Source of the DNA: Flavobacteriaceae bacterium UJ101
GTDB lineage: Bacteria; Bacteroidota; Bacteroidia; Flavobacteriales; UJ101
DNA length: 64,000 nucleotides
Reading direction: 5' to 3'
Assembly: GCA_001880285.1 (NCBI GenBank)
Contig: CP016269.1
Coordinates: 2,986,501 to 3,050,500 of the forward strand
Under the pieces are notes generated by a model that saw only the letters and a list, made by a program, of their open reading frames with translations, ran no database searches and had not been told where the DNA came from. This document shows, in pieces, positions 44,588 to 53,391 of the stretch; position 1 is the stretch's first letter, and every line of letters begins with the position of its first letter. The position numbers and the translations under genes are program-made.

Positions 44588-47500
44588 TTATTCAAGTTTT
44601 AACTTTTGTATCTTGTTTAGATTAAATTGTAATTTATTACTAACTTTAAAATTATACTCTCCGTAAAGGTTTATATGATACCAAGTCATTACTGAACTTT
44701 GTTTTATTTGTTCTAAAGTAGTTTCGTATTCTTCTTTTTCTTTGATTTCAGAAAGTTTTTCAGATAAAAATAAATAGTTATAAAGTATAATAGAATTTTG
44801 AATGAGATGCCTACACCCTAATGCTAACTCCTGTTCTTCTTTTGTTCCGACCTTAAACTCTTGATTATTTCCAAAGAAAATAGCCTTGGCAAACTGATGG
44901 GATAATTCTACTTTATTAAGTTGTTTTTCTATCGATTGCCTTAATTCTACTTCTGAATAATACCGTAAAATAAAAATGGTTTTGTATATCTTTCCTAACT
45001 CTTTTAATCCTTTGTACAGAGGATTTTGTTTTGAATAGGAATTAAGTCTTCTTAAAATATCTGAAGCCTTGGAGTATTTTAACTTGATAGAACACAGTAC
45101 ACGTAGTATATTTTCCCATTGCTGTTCTAATAATTTGATATTAATATAACTGTCTACTTTTGAAGGAAGAATCTTATACTCCCTTTTTTCATAGTATTTT
45201 CGATTGTTTTCTTTAAAAGTGTACCGTTTTTGAGTATGCATCGTTTTAATTCGAGGAGCGAATAATATATCTAAAGCATTACAAATACCAAAAATCACTT
45301 CTGTATAGCCATGTGTATCTGAAGAATGAATGGTACTTTCAATATCTTCGTTATGCATTAATCCATCAAGTATAGAGCTTGCTTCCCTTTCAGAAGCAGT
45401 AATAACAGTGTTGTAAAACAATCTGTTTTTCTCATCTATAAAACTATAAGCCGTTACCCCTTTTCCATGACCAAAGTATTTGTAGGAGTATCGTGCATGA
45501 AGTGAAGGTACACTTACTCCAAACTTTTGACCATCACTTGAAGTGTGTAGTTCGTTTTCTCTTTCTATAAATAATTTAGAAAGTTCAAGTTCATCAGTCA
45601 TATCAATAATATTCTTATTAGCCTGGTCTAAATTTTCTTTGCTAAAGTACCATCTTACAGCATAATCTAATTTATCTTCTGTAATTCCTTTGGATATTTT
45701 ACCCATTTTTCTCACTCCAATATTGCATCCTAACCCAATAATAGAAGCAAATAACACATCGTTAGGAAGTTCTTGTTTGGAAGTCTTTCTACTGAAATGA
45801 GTAAAACAATCTGCTATATTTGTAAGAGGATGAAGCTGTGATAAAACATCGGTCAAAGATAAATACTGATCTTTGCCGTATAAATCAATTGGATTTACAA
45901 GTTCATTTTCTTTTGATTTTGGAGTACTAACCTTTGGTTTTCCGTCTTTATCAAATTTGATATGAGAATTCTCCTTTAATTTAATATTGGAACTTGTATA
46001 GTGATCCTCAAGCTCTTGTTTCATTTGAAGGATGAAAGCATTATAATCACCCAACTTTTCTAAATTAGCTCTATAAAGGTAGTTTTCTCTATGGGTATTG
46101 AAATCTTCTATATCAATCAAATACTCATCAATGAATTTATATTTCTCTGAGCTTATTAGATTTAAAGAACCCGCTTTTATATGCCTACATATTTCCTTTA
46201 CAAGGATTACTTTATATAAATGCATACCATGTTCTTTCATATCTTCTTTGACGGATTTTCTATCATTTCCATCAGATATAAAGTCCATAGGTGCATAATC
46301 ATTTAATTTACCGTTATGTTTTTTATAGAAATTAATGGCTTCCATAATCTTAGGATCAGAAGTAACTTCATTAAATTCAAGGTTTTTAATTATGGAGCTT
46401 ACTTTCTTTTGTAGTTTTAAGTAGCTTTTAGAAAGTTCTTTATAAATAAGCTTATTTTTAATGGTTAAAATATTAATAGGCTCTATTTTATTAAGTTCTC
46501 TTAGTAATAATGTCTCTAATGATTCAGATTCCATTGGAAATATTTCTTTGAGATGTATGATTTGTTCCGATTGATTATAGGATGATTTATACAAAATAGT
46601 ACGCGCTTGTTTACCTTCATCTCTAGAAGAACGAACTATGTTTTTAATATTGTTGAAGTTTTTCTTCTGATTGGAATATTTCTGGTTCGTCTGTTGTTCT
46701 ATTAGGTTGTTATTAGCATTTTGCTCGGCTTTGTTATAAAAGCTTTGATAGGAGGTTAAAAGAGTATCGATAAAATAGTCTTGTCTTAATCGGTACTGAT
46801 ACATAATAAAACAAATCAAATAGAGTCGTTTTAAGGAAGGATTTCGAATGGAATCGAACTGAATATGTTCGGCTTTGATAACCCAACTAGCATAATAGTT
46901 TAATAGCTCTTCGGATAATCCCATTTGATGAAGAGTGCTACCATAGCTTTGATAGAGGTCTTTTACAATTAAGAATTCTTTCATACTGGCTTGTATTTTT
47001 TTAGTGGCTTTACTTTGGATGGGTTTCTTGAGCTTGGTAATTAGATAGGGATTTTTAGCTGTTATTTTCTCATCTGTAGAAACAGGTAATGCAATAAGAT
47101 CATCTAGGGTTTTCTTTTTATCCTCGGTTAGAATTTCATCCAATTGATTTGTTAAATTCACCTCAAAAGCATTTAAAGCTTTACTGATGGTTTCAGCAAA
47201 AACATAATAACGAGGTTGTTCAACTTTATGTTCTTCAAGAAAATCAATTAATGAATAGAAAATGGCTTTGGGTTTTAATGAGGTTTTAACCAAAGCTTCT
47301 GCTTCTTTTTCAAAAGTAGGTTTAAAACTATTAAAATCACGATAGCCTAATATATCAAGGATTTTTTTGCGATGATTATATAATATTGTTCCATATTTAA
47401 AAATATTAATTTTATTATCAATATCTAACAATTTCGATACATGTTTAATATCTTCTTCATAGAATTGTTCTATATTAAAAAATTTCTTATTGGACTTAAA

Positions 47501-47671
47501 ATATCCGAGTTGTAAAATAAATCCTATTTGGGAAATCTTTTTTCTGAAATTCAACTTTTCAAAATCAGCACTTTTAAATAGAAAAAATGAATCTTTTTCT
47601 TTATCAGTTAATTTTATTGGATTTTCAAATTCTGAAATTTCACTTTCTTTAAGTAAATTTATTAATGGCAT
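44588..47671 (-). CDS. tnpA: Tn3-family transposase
   Basis: 1027 residues, near the usual 950-1030 of the family. The N-terminal DUF4158-like region is followed by the large catalytic DDE domain. The first Asp lies in TSSDGQKFGVSVPSLHARYSYKYFG near residue 715 and the second in HSSDTHGYTEVIFGICNALDILFAPRIK near 770. The Glu is expected in the helical region after RLNSYSKQNPLYKGLKELGK. HLIQNSIILYNYLFLSEKL near the end is typical. It should carry out replicative transposition through a cointegrate that TnpR resolves. Its start lies 157 bp from tnpR on the other strand. Confidence 0.95.
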   Translation of the reverse strand: MPLINLLKESEISEFENPIKLTDKEKDSFFLFKSADFEKLNFRKKISQIGFILQLGYFKSNKKFFNIEQFYEEDIKHVSKLLDIDNKINIFKYGTILYNHRKKILDILGYRDFNSFKPTFEKEAEALVKTSLKPKAIFYSLIDFLEEHKVEQPRYYVFAETISKALNAFEVNLTNQLDEILTEDKKKTLDDLIALPVSTDEKITAKNPYLITKLKKPIQSKATKKIQASMKEFLIVKDLYQSYGSTLHQMGLSEELLNYYASWVIKAEHIQFDSIRNPSLKRLYLICFIMYQYRLRQDYFIDTLLTSYQSFYNKAEQNANNNLIEQQTNQKYSNQKKNFNNIKNIVRSSRDEGKQARTILYKSSYNQSEQIIHLKEIFPMESESLETLLLRELNKIEPINILTIKNKLIYKELSKSYLKLQKKVSSIIKNLEFNEVTSDPKIMEAINFYKKHNGKLNDYAPMDFISDGNDRKSVKEDMKEHGMHLYKVILVKEICRHIKAGSLNLISSEKYKFIDEYLIDIEDFNTHRENYLYRANLEKLGDYNAFILQMKQELEDHYTSSNIKLKENSHIKFDKDGKPKVSTPKSKENELVNPIDLYGKDQYLSLTDVLSQLHPLTNIADCFTHFSRKTSKQELPNDVLFASIIGLGCNIGVRKMGKISKGITEDKLDYAVRWYFSKENLDQANKNIIDMTDELELSKLFIERENELHTSSDGQKFGVSVPSLHARYSYKYFGHGKGVTAYSFIDEKNRLFYNTVITASEREASSILDGLMHNEDIESTIHSSDTHGYTEVIFGICNALDILFAPRIKTMHTQKRYTFKENNRKYYEKREYKILPSKVDSYINIKLLEQQWENILRVLCSIKLKYSKASDILRRLNSYSKQNPLYKGLKELGKIYKTIFILRYYSEVELRQSIEKQLNKVELSHQFAKAIFFGNNQEFKVGTKEEQELALGCRHLIQNSIILYNYLFLSEKLSEIKEKEEYETTLEQIKQSSVMTWYHINLYGEYNFKVSNKLQFNLNKIQKLKLE

Positions 47672-47689
47672 TAATTAAGTCTTTATATT

Positions 47690-47828
47690 AATTAAAAAAA
47701 CAGTATATTTGGTATACGATGTTTAAATTACGATTTAATATACATTTTCTAGTAAAATATGTACATTATTTTAATTGTCACTTAAACGGTCGTTTAAATG
47801 ACATGATAATTGAAAAAATAAAAACTCA
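47690..47828. promoter_or_regulatory. Putative res site between tnpA and tnpR
   Basis: Two dyads of resolvase-binding size: TGTCACTTAAACG-GT-CGTTTAAATGACA (47776-47803, one mismatch) and a looser one with GTATAC and ATATAC ends at 47712-47743. The 157-bp divergent space is the normal place of res and of both promoters. Confidence 0.5.
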
Positions 47829-48452
47829 ATGAAAATTGGATACGCTAGGGTTTCAAAATCAGACGGAAGTCAACTTTTAGATTTGCAAATAGATGCATTA
47901 AAAAATGAAGGAGTAAATGAAGATTATATTTATCACGATACTACTTCTGGAACAAAAAGCAATCGAGAAGGATTAGATGCCTGTTTAAAATCCTTACGTG
48001 AAGGTGATGTTTTAGTGGTATGGAAATTAGATCGTCTGGGTAGAAATTTAAAGCACCTGGTTAATATCATTTATGATTTATCTGATAAAGGAATTGGATT
48101 TAAAGTTCTTTCAGGAAAAGGAGCAACTATTGATACAACAACATCTTCAGGCAAACTCATCTTTGGTATTTTTGCTTCACTAGCTGAGTTTGAAAGAGAA
48201 TTAATCAGGGAACGAACCATTGCAGGCCTTCGATCAGCTCGTGCGAGAGGAAGAAAAGGTGGAAGAAAGTTTAAATTAACCAAAGCTCAAGTTCGTATGG
48301 CACAAGCTGCTATGAAAAATAGAGATACCATGGTCAATGAATTAGCTCAAGAACTCGGAATTAAAAGACAAGCCTTGTATCGATATGTAGGCCCGAATGG
48401 AGAACTTAGAGAACATGGGCAAAAAGTATTAAATACTTCCAATCATTTTTAA
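47829..48452 (+). CDS. tnpR: Serine resolvase
   Basis: 207 residues. The catalytic serine is Ser9 in KIGYARVSKSDGSQ. WKLDRLGRNLKHLV, AEFERELIRERTIAGL and RKGGRKFKL are the standard small serine-recombinase blocks. The C-terminal HTH is MVNELAQELGIKRQALYRYV. It resolves the cointegrates of the Tn3-family element at the res site just upstream. Unusually, its stop codon is only 2 nt from the start of a histidine-kinase gene, so cargo expression may be tied to resolvase expression. Confidence 0.95.
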   Translation: MKIGYARVSKSDGSQLLDLQIDALKNEGVNEDYIYHDTTSGTKSNREGLDACLKSLREGDVLVVWKLDRLGRNLKHLVNIIYDLSDKGIGFKVLSGKGATIDTTTSSGKLIFGIFASLAEFERELIRERTIAGLRSARARGRKGGRKFKLTKAQVRMAQAAMKNRDTMVNELAQELGIKRQALYRYVGPNGELREHGQKVLNTSNHF

Positions 48453-48454
48453 AT

Positions 48455-49462
48455 TTGCGACAAATAATAAAAAATAGAAGACAGTTTTTGATTCATATAT
48501 TTATATGGGCAATATTGTATTCAGTTGTCCTGTTTTTTGTGTATTCAGAAGGTAATGAAATTACACTTAAAATTTGTTTGAGAATTACGTTTGGAGCTGT
48601 AGTTTTCTATACTAATTATAGTTTATTAGTGCCACATTTATTACTTAAGAAGAAGAAAACGCCTTATCTATTATCTATTATTGTTCTTTTAATAGTAACC
48701 TATTTGATCATTTCAAATGTATTCTATTTTGACTTTTATAGGAATCAAAATCTGTTAGATAAACGACCTTCAAAATTTATAATAATTATATTTTTCAATA
48801 CAGTGATAATTATTATAGGAACCATAATTAGAGTGTACGAACAATGGATAAAAAACGATAGGATTAAAACAGAAATTGAAGTTCAAAAAAATAAAACAGA
48901 ATTAGAAGTTCTTAAAAATCAACTAAATCCTCATTTTTTATTTAACTCTTTAAATAGTATTTATTCTTTAACCGTTAAAAAATCTAATGATGCACCAGAA
49001 GCCGTTATTATGCTTTCTGAATTAATGAGATATATGTTATATAAAGCGAATGAAAATAAAGTTTTACTTAAAGAAGATTTGCAATACATTGAGAATTATA
49101 TAAGGCTTCAATATATTAGAATAGCAAAAAATGAAAATGTGAAAATGAATATCAGCGGTGCGATTTCCATTCAAAAAATTAGTCCTTTATTATTTATATC
49201 CTATATAGAAAATGCTTTTAAATATGGAACAGACTTTAATGGTAATACTGAGATCAAAATAGATATTAGTGTTAAAGACGACGAATTGCAATTTAAGTGT
49301 ATTAACATAATAGGAAATAGGACTAAAAATAAGGAGAGCTCTGGTATTGGAATGCAAAATGCCAAAAATCGTTTAGAGTTATTATATCCTGATAAACATT
49401 GGTTAACAACAGTGGAAAAGGATAATAAATTTATGGTCAATTTAAAATTAAAATTAGATTAA
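48455..49462 (+). CDS. LytS-type sensor histidine kinase, transposon cargo
   Basis: 335 residues from a TTG start (48455). There is no ATG in this frame before the kinase domain, and the N-terminal residues RRQFLIHIFIWAILYS fit the family, so a rare TTG start is likely. Four membrane helices (about 12-128) are followed by a coiled linker and the His-kinase domain of the LytS/YehU type, with the phospho-acceptor His in NQLNPHFLFNSLNSIYSL and an N-box ATPase (SYIENAFKYGTD, GIGMQNAKNRLELLY). It has no extracellular sensor domain of note. It should phosphorylate the LytTR regulator encoded 1 nt downstream. Confidence 0.88.
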   Translation: MRQIIKNRRQFLIHIFIWAILYSVVLFFVYSEGNEITLKICLRITFGAVVFYTNYSLLVPHLLLKKKKTPYLLSIIVLLIVTYLIISNVFYFDFYRNQNLLDKRPSKFIIIIFFNTVIIIIGTIIRVYEQWIKNDRIKTEIEVQKNKTELEVLKNQLNPHFLFNSLNSIYSLTVKKSNDAPEAVIMLSELMRYMLYKANENKVLLKEDLQYIENYIRLQYIRIAKNENVKMNISGAISIQKISPLLFISYIENAFKYGTDFNGNTEIKIDISVKDDELQFKCINIIGNRTKNKESSGIGMQNAKNRLELLYPDKHWLTTVEKDNKFMVNLKLKLD

Positions 49463-49463
49463 A

Positions 49464-50177
49464 ATGCAGTGTGTAATTATAGATGATGAGCCATTGGCAG
49501 TAGATGTTTTAGAAACCTATATCAATCAAATAGAAGGTCTGAAAATTGTTGCCAAATGTAATAATCCATTAGATGCCATAACATTATTAAATAAACATCA
49601 AGTAGATTTAGTGTTTTTAGATATAGAAATGCCTAATTTAACAGGATTAGATTTGATAAAAACAGTTGACAATATTCCACAATTTATCTTTACAACAGCT
49701 TATCCACAGTACGCTTTAGAAGGCTTTGAATTAAATGCAACTGATTATTTGGTAAAACCTATTCCGTTTCAACGCTTTTTAAAAGCAGTTTATCGAGCTA
49801 AAGAGAAATATGAATTAGAACAGTCTATTACAACACAATCAAATACTTCTTCTGAAAAACCGAATAACGACTTTATTTTTGTGAAATCTGAATATGAAAA
49901 CATTAAGGTTAACTTACAAGATATAGAATACATTGAGGGATTAAAAGATTATATAAAAATTCATCTTAAAGATCAAGCAAAACCTTTATTAACATTATCA
50001 AGTTTTAAAGCAATCTTAGAAAAACTACCTTTAAATTTTATTCGAACACACCGTTCTTATATTGTTAATATTGATTGTATTAGGGCTTTGCAAAAATCTA
50101 ATGTTGTTATTAATAATATTCGTATTCCTATTGGAGAAACCTATAAAGAAGAAGTTTTAAAACGATTGGGTTTGTAA
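49464..50177 (+). CDS. LytTR-family response regulator, transposon cargo
   Basis: 237 residues. The receiver domain (1-120) has the acidic pocket DDEP, the phosphorylated Asp in VDLVFLDIEMPNLTGLDL and the Lys in DYLVKPIPF. The C-terminal LytTR DNA-binding domain (about 140-237) has NDFIFVKSEYENIKVNLQDIEYIEGL and FIRTHRSYIVNI. Its start is 1 nt after the kinase stop. It may control the cargo surface-protein genes at 50314-53204. Binding sites could not be identified with confidence. Confidence 0.92.
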   Translation: MQCVIIDDEPLAVDVLETYINQIEGLKIVAKCNNPLDAITLLNKHQVDLVFLDIEMPNLTGLDLIKTVDNIPQFIFTTAYPQYALEGFELNATDYLVKPIPFQRFLKAVYRAKEKYELEQSITTQSNTSSEKPNNDFIFVKSEYENIKVNLQDIEYIEGLKDYIKIHLKDQAKPLLTLSSFKAILEKLPLNFIRTHRSYIVNIDCIRALQKSNVVINNIRIPIGETYKEEVLKRLGL

Positions 50178-50313
50178 ATATATTTTCAACCTATTAGAAA
50201 AGTATCGATACATATTCCTTGTTTGTCGATACTTTTTTTTTGTAGGTATATCTTTTTTTTCTCTGTTTTAAATTGCCCATACATTTGATATTAAATATTA
50301 AAAATATACAACT

Positions 50314-51924
50314 ATGTTAACAGCATTGAATTCGAAAATAATATTAATAATAGGGACATTAGCTCTTTTATTAAGTTGCTCTGATGATGACGATAATACC
50401 GCAAACAACACAGCACCTAAAATCGAAAATCAAACATTTTCAATAACCAACGATGCATCTATTGGCACATCCGTGGGCACGTTAATTGCCTCAGATGTTG
50501 ATGGAGATACTTTAGCATACACCATAACTGGAGGAAATGACGATAACCTTTTTGCAATAGACAGTGCAACGGGAATCATTACCGTTTCAGGAGCACTAAA
50601 TCCAACCACAACATATACGTTAACTGTGCAGGCTAGTGATGGACAAAGCAATACGGATGCTACGATTACCATTAACTTGGTTGAAATAACAGTTACTTTA
50701 CCGCAAGGACCTTTGTCTCTTTTTTATGATGGAACTCTAATTGGAGCTGACTATTGGTCAGAAACCCCAGAAATTCTTTCAGCATCATATGGTTTTGGAG
50801 ATATTATTGGAGTGCCTGGTGCAGAAATCACTCAACAACTGGTTGAACAAGCAGGAGGTGCTTGGCTGTCTGATGTTAGTTGTGCTAACGGTAATACAGC
50901 ATCCTTAACTTCCACTGTAACGCAACAGCAATTAGCTAATGGGTATATATTAAAAACGCCTTATCAGCAGTTTTTAAAAGACGGTGCTTTGGGTTTAGAT
51001 GGCATACCTATTGTGTTCAGTTGGCCTGTATTAACCAATACAGTAGATATAAATGATGTTCAAGTTACATTAAACACAGGAGAAGTGGTTTCGCCAATGG
51101 CAATTGGTATGCTACCTAATTTTGAAAATAATGAACGTAACTGTATCGTAGTTTTTGGTGAATTTGGTAACCGACTGCCTAGTACAGACCCAGATGCACG
51201 TTTTTCTGTAAAAGTAGAAATCGTAACAGGTAACACGCCGTTAATGTTGGCTGGACCAAATAACCAGATGGTAAGCGCTGTGGGGCTATCTTGGGAAACC
51301 ACTACAAGCCCATACGATCCCAATAATGGCCCAAGATTGGTGGGCGCTAAACTGAACCACGTAGGAACACAAGCAATTGGTGAAGGTGTTAGCAATCCTA
51401 TTGTAAATTCACAATTGCCACAAAACGACGAATTTGATTTATATGATGGTGGCGATTTCCGACTTCGTGTACTAACTTCAGGTGGTTTTTCACCAGATGG
51501 AGTTCGTGGAGTGCTACCTACAGATTATGAACGTTTTTTTAGAATTCATGCTACAGATACAGACGGTTCAATAGTTTTAATCGAAGATGTCGGTGTGGAT
51601 TATCAAGTTGAAGGTGGTACCCTAAAAGTGTTGGGCTTATCAGATTTAGGAAACGTAGAAGGTTTGAATGGCACAGTATATGGAGATTGCTATATGGAAG
51701 ATAGAGACAATTACATAGACATTATCATTGAAGGTGATGAGGATGCAGCAAGAAACATTACATTCGTAGAAATTCCAAGTTTAGAAGGTGGTTATGATGC
51801 TTTTTATAACCCAGGCGGACCAGGAACAACACCATTTTCAAACGTAAACTACACACAACCAGGTCCAAGGGATTTAGAACCTGTAATTATAGCATTAGAT
51901 AATCCGATGCGTGTAACAAACTAA
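50314..51924 (+). CDS. Surface lipoprotein with cadherin-like repeat and unrecognised domain
   Basis: 536 residues. Signal peptide with lipid Cys22 (LALLLSC), followed at once by SDDDDN. An acidic run here is the Bacteroidota signal for export of lipoproteins to the cell surface. Residues 30-125 form one cadherin-like repeat (VGTLIASDVDGDTLAYTITGGND, FAIDSATGIITV, YTLTVQASDGQ). The following 400 residues (from LSLFYDGTLIGADYW) are a domain I do not recognise, with two Cys near residues 190 and 272. The coding sequence is visibly richer in G and C than the flanking genes, suggesting a different origin. Confidence 0.8.
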   Translation: MLTALNSKIILIIGTLALLLSCSDDDDNTANNTAPKIENQTFSITNDASIGTSVGTLIASDVDGDTLAYTITGGNDDNLFAIDSATGIITVSGALNPTTTYTLTVQASDGQSNTDATITINLVEITVTLPQGPLSLFYDGTLIGADYWSETPEILSASYGFGDIIGVPGAEITQQLVEQAGGAWLSDVSCANGNTASLTSTVTQQQLANGYILKTPYQQFLKDGALGLDGIPIVFSWPVLTNTVDINDVQVTLNTGEVVSPMAIGMLPNFENNERNCIVVFGEFGNRLPSTDPDARFSVKVEIVTGNTPLMLAGPNNQMVSAVGLSWETTTSPYDPNNGPRLVGAKLNHVGTQAIGEGVSNPIVNSQLPQNDEFDLYDGGDFRLRVLTSGGFSPDGVRGVLPTDYERFFRIHATDTDGSIVLIEDVGVDYQVEGGTLKVLGLSDLGNVEGLNGTVYGDCYMEDRDNYIDIIIEGDEDAARNITFVEIPSLEGGYDAFYNPGGPGTTPFSNVNYTQPGPRDLEPVIIALDNPMRVTN

Positions 51925-52345
51925 AAATAGTAACAATAACTGCACCTAACACGGTGTATAAACAATAGCGGTTTGAGTGAAAACTTAAACTGCTATTGCG
52001 TTTATTTAAGATGACCAGCAGACGCTAAACTCGTACTCTTTTTTAAATGCAAAAATCTCTATTATAGAAAAAAGACAGTAAGTGGGAATACAGGTTAGGG
52101 GTAAGAACATTTTGTAGCCCCAATTCCATAAATCAAAATAATTATAACGAAGCTTTTTTCTATCATATCGGATTATTATGCACAATCACGTTATGTTTTT
52201 TTAACTGTTAAATATGATTTGTAATAATATTGATAGGTACATTCATCTTTTTCATCTATACATTTTAAGTCTCTGTATAGTAAATTTTAATAGACTTGTC
52301 TTTTATAATACTTTTGACGGGTAGTGTAAAAGTAAAACAATAAAA
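51925..52345. other. 421-bp gene-free stretch inside transposon
   Basis: It begins with a 12-bp hairpin, CAATAGCGGTTT / AAACTGCTATTG (51963-51998, one G-T wobble), a likely terminator for the lipoprotein gene. The rest has no ORF worth reporting. Near its end is a TACTTTTG box (52309-52316, TAnnTTTG type), 30 nt ahead of the next start codon, and AT-rich sequence. This region could hold the LytTR operator. Confidence 0.5.
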
Positions 52346-52777
52346 ATGAAATCAATTAAAATAATAACCATACTAAGTATTATAGGAATGCTTTTTATAA
52401 TACAGACATTAAATGCTCAAAGAAGAGTAGTAGTAAAAACACCTCATAAAACGGTTGTAAGAACAACAAGTCCTAGAGTTGTTTATAAAAGACCTACCCC
52501 TGTTGTAAGAGCAGTAAGAACATTACCTGCTACAGCAGTCGTTGTAAAATATAATGGCGTTAGATATCACTATCACAATGGTCTTTATTATAGGTATAAT
52601 AGTGGACGATATGTTGTAGTTACAGCGCCAAAAGGCGTAAGAGTTAGTGTTTTGCCTGTTGGCTATAACAGAATTGTAATAGGAGGAAAACCCTACTTTT
52701 ATTTTAGAGGAGTCTATTATGTATCAGTCAACAATGGTTATAAAGTAGTAGAAGCGCCAGATAACATCATAGTTTGA
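52346..52777 (+). CDS. DUF6515-like secreted protein, transposon cargo
   Basis: 143 residues. A signal peptide (residues 1-25, ending in LNAQ) is followed by a basic Val/Arg-rich segment (RRVVVKTPHKTVVRTT) and a Tyr/Gly/Val-rich region (YNGVRYHYHNGLYYRYNSGRY, KPYFYFRGVYYVSVNNGYKV). Two related aromatic repeats are visible. I recall such proteins as DUF6515. Function is unknown, but the export signal and strand-rich repeats suggest an envelope or matrix role. It is followed 64 nt later by the Spy/CpxP-like gene, probably co-transcribed. Confidence 0.7.
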   Translation: MKSIKIITILSIIGMLFIIQTLNAQRRVVVKTPHKTVVRTTSPRVVYKRPTPVVRAVRTLPATAVVVKYNGVRYHYHNGLYYRYNSGRYVVVTAPKGVRVSVLPVGYNRIVIGGKPYFYFRGVYYVSVNNGYKVVEAPDNIIV

Positions 52778-52841
52778 AAAACAATTAAAAATAAAACTAT
52801 TATTTTAGAGTAACAATTAGATAATAATAAAAAATAGAAAA

Positions 52842-53204
52842 ATGAAATTATTAAAAAGTAGTATTGTAGTAGTGTTATTGTCATTTAGCACAATAGCTTT
52901 TGCACAAGATAGAAAACTTACAGAAGAACAAAAAGAGCAAATTAAAGAACAGTATTTTGAAAAATTGTCTTTATCCGAAGAGCAGAAACCACAATTTGAA
53001 GAAATTACAAATAAGTATGCACTTCAAATGAAAAAATTAAAAACTAGTGGTAAAAGTAAATTTGCCAAGTACAAGGAATTTAAATCAATAAAAAGTTCTA
53101 AAGACAAGGAGGTGAAAACATTACTTTCTTCTGATCAATACAAGATCTATGAAGAAACTCAAAAAGAAATACAAAAGAAAATGAAAGAAAAACGTAAAAA
53201 TTAA
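52842..53204 (+). CDS. Spy/CpxP-like periplasmic protein, transposon cargo
   Basis: 120 residues. A signal peptide (1-21, ending AFAQ) is followed by a helical, Lys/Glu-rich body with LTEEQKEQIKEQYFEKLSLSEEQK at residues 26-48, which resembles the LTxxQ helix pairs of Spy and CpxP chaperones. The C terminus is strongly basic (EIQKKMKEKRKN). It has no Cys or catalytic motif. It may be a periplasmic stress chaperone under the control of the element-borne two-component system. That link is inferred. Confidence 0.7.
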   Translation: MKLLKSSIVVVLLSFSTIAFAQDRKLTEEQKEQIKEQYFEKLSLSEEQKPQFEEITNKYALQMKKLKTSGKSKFAKYKEFKSIKSSKDKEVKTLLSSDQYKIYEETQKEIQKKMKEKRKN

Positions 53205-53268
53205 AATTTAAAACATAACACAGTTTTTTATTACCTCTAAACAACAATCGATAAATTGATACTTGATT

Positions 53269-53294
53269 AAAAACTCCTTTTCAGGAGTTTTTTT
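53269..53294 (+). terminator. Intrinsic terminator of cargo operon
   Basis: AAAAACTCCT / AGGAGTTTTT stem, loop TTTC, then a T-run. It ends the DUF6515/Spy-like transcript 65 nt after its last stop codon. Confidence 0.85.
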
Positions 53295-53329
53295 ATTGAT
53301 CCTATAAATTTTGGTTAAATAATAGGCTA

Positions 53330-53380
53330 ATGAAGAAACTATATTTAGTTATTTTAATTTCATTAATATTAAAAAATTAA
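53330..53380 (+). pseudogene. Signal-peptide-like stub near transposon end
   Basis: ATG at 53330 followed by a 16-codon frame coding for a typical signal-peptide start (MKKLYLVILISLIL) and then TAA. It sits 28 bp inside the right inverted repeat. It looks like the leftover start of a secreted-protein gene, but a chance ORF cannot be excluded. Confidence 0.3.
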
Positions 53381-53391
53381 AATATTGATTT

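Noticed and set aside
51937-51960. CCTAACACGGTGTATA resembles an attC-like (integron) core.
   Set aside because: No integron integrase, no matching right-hand core and no second copy were seen; the adjacent hairpin explains the site as a terminator.
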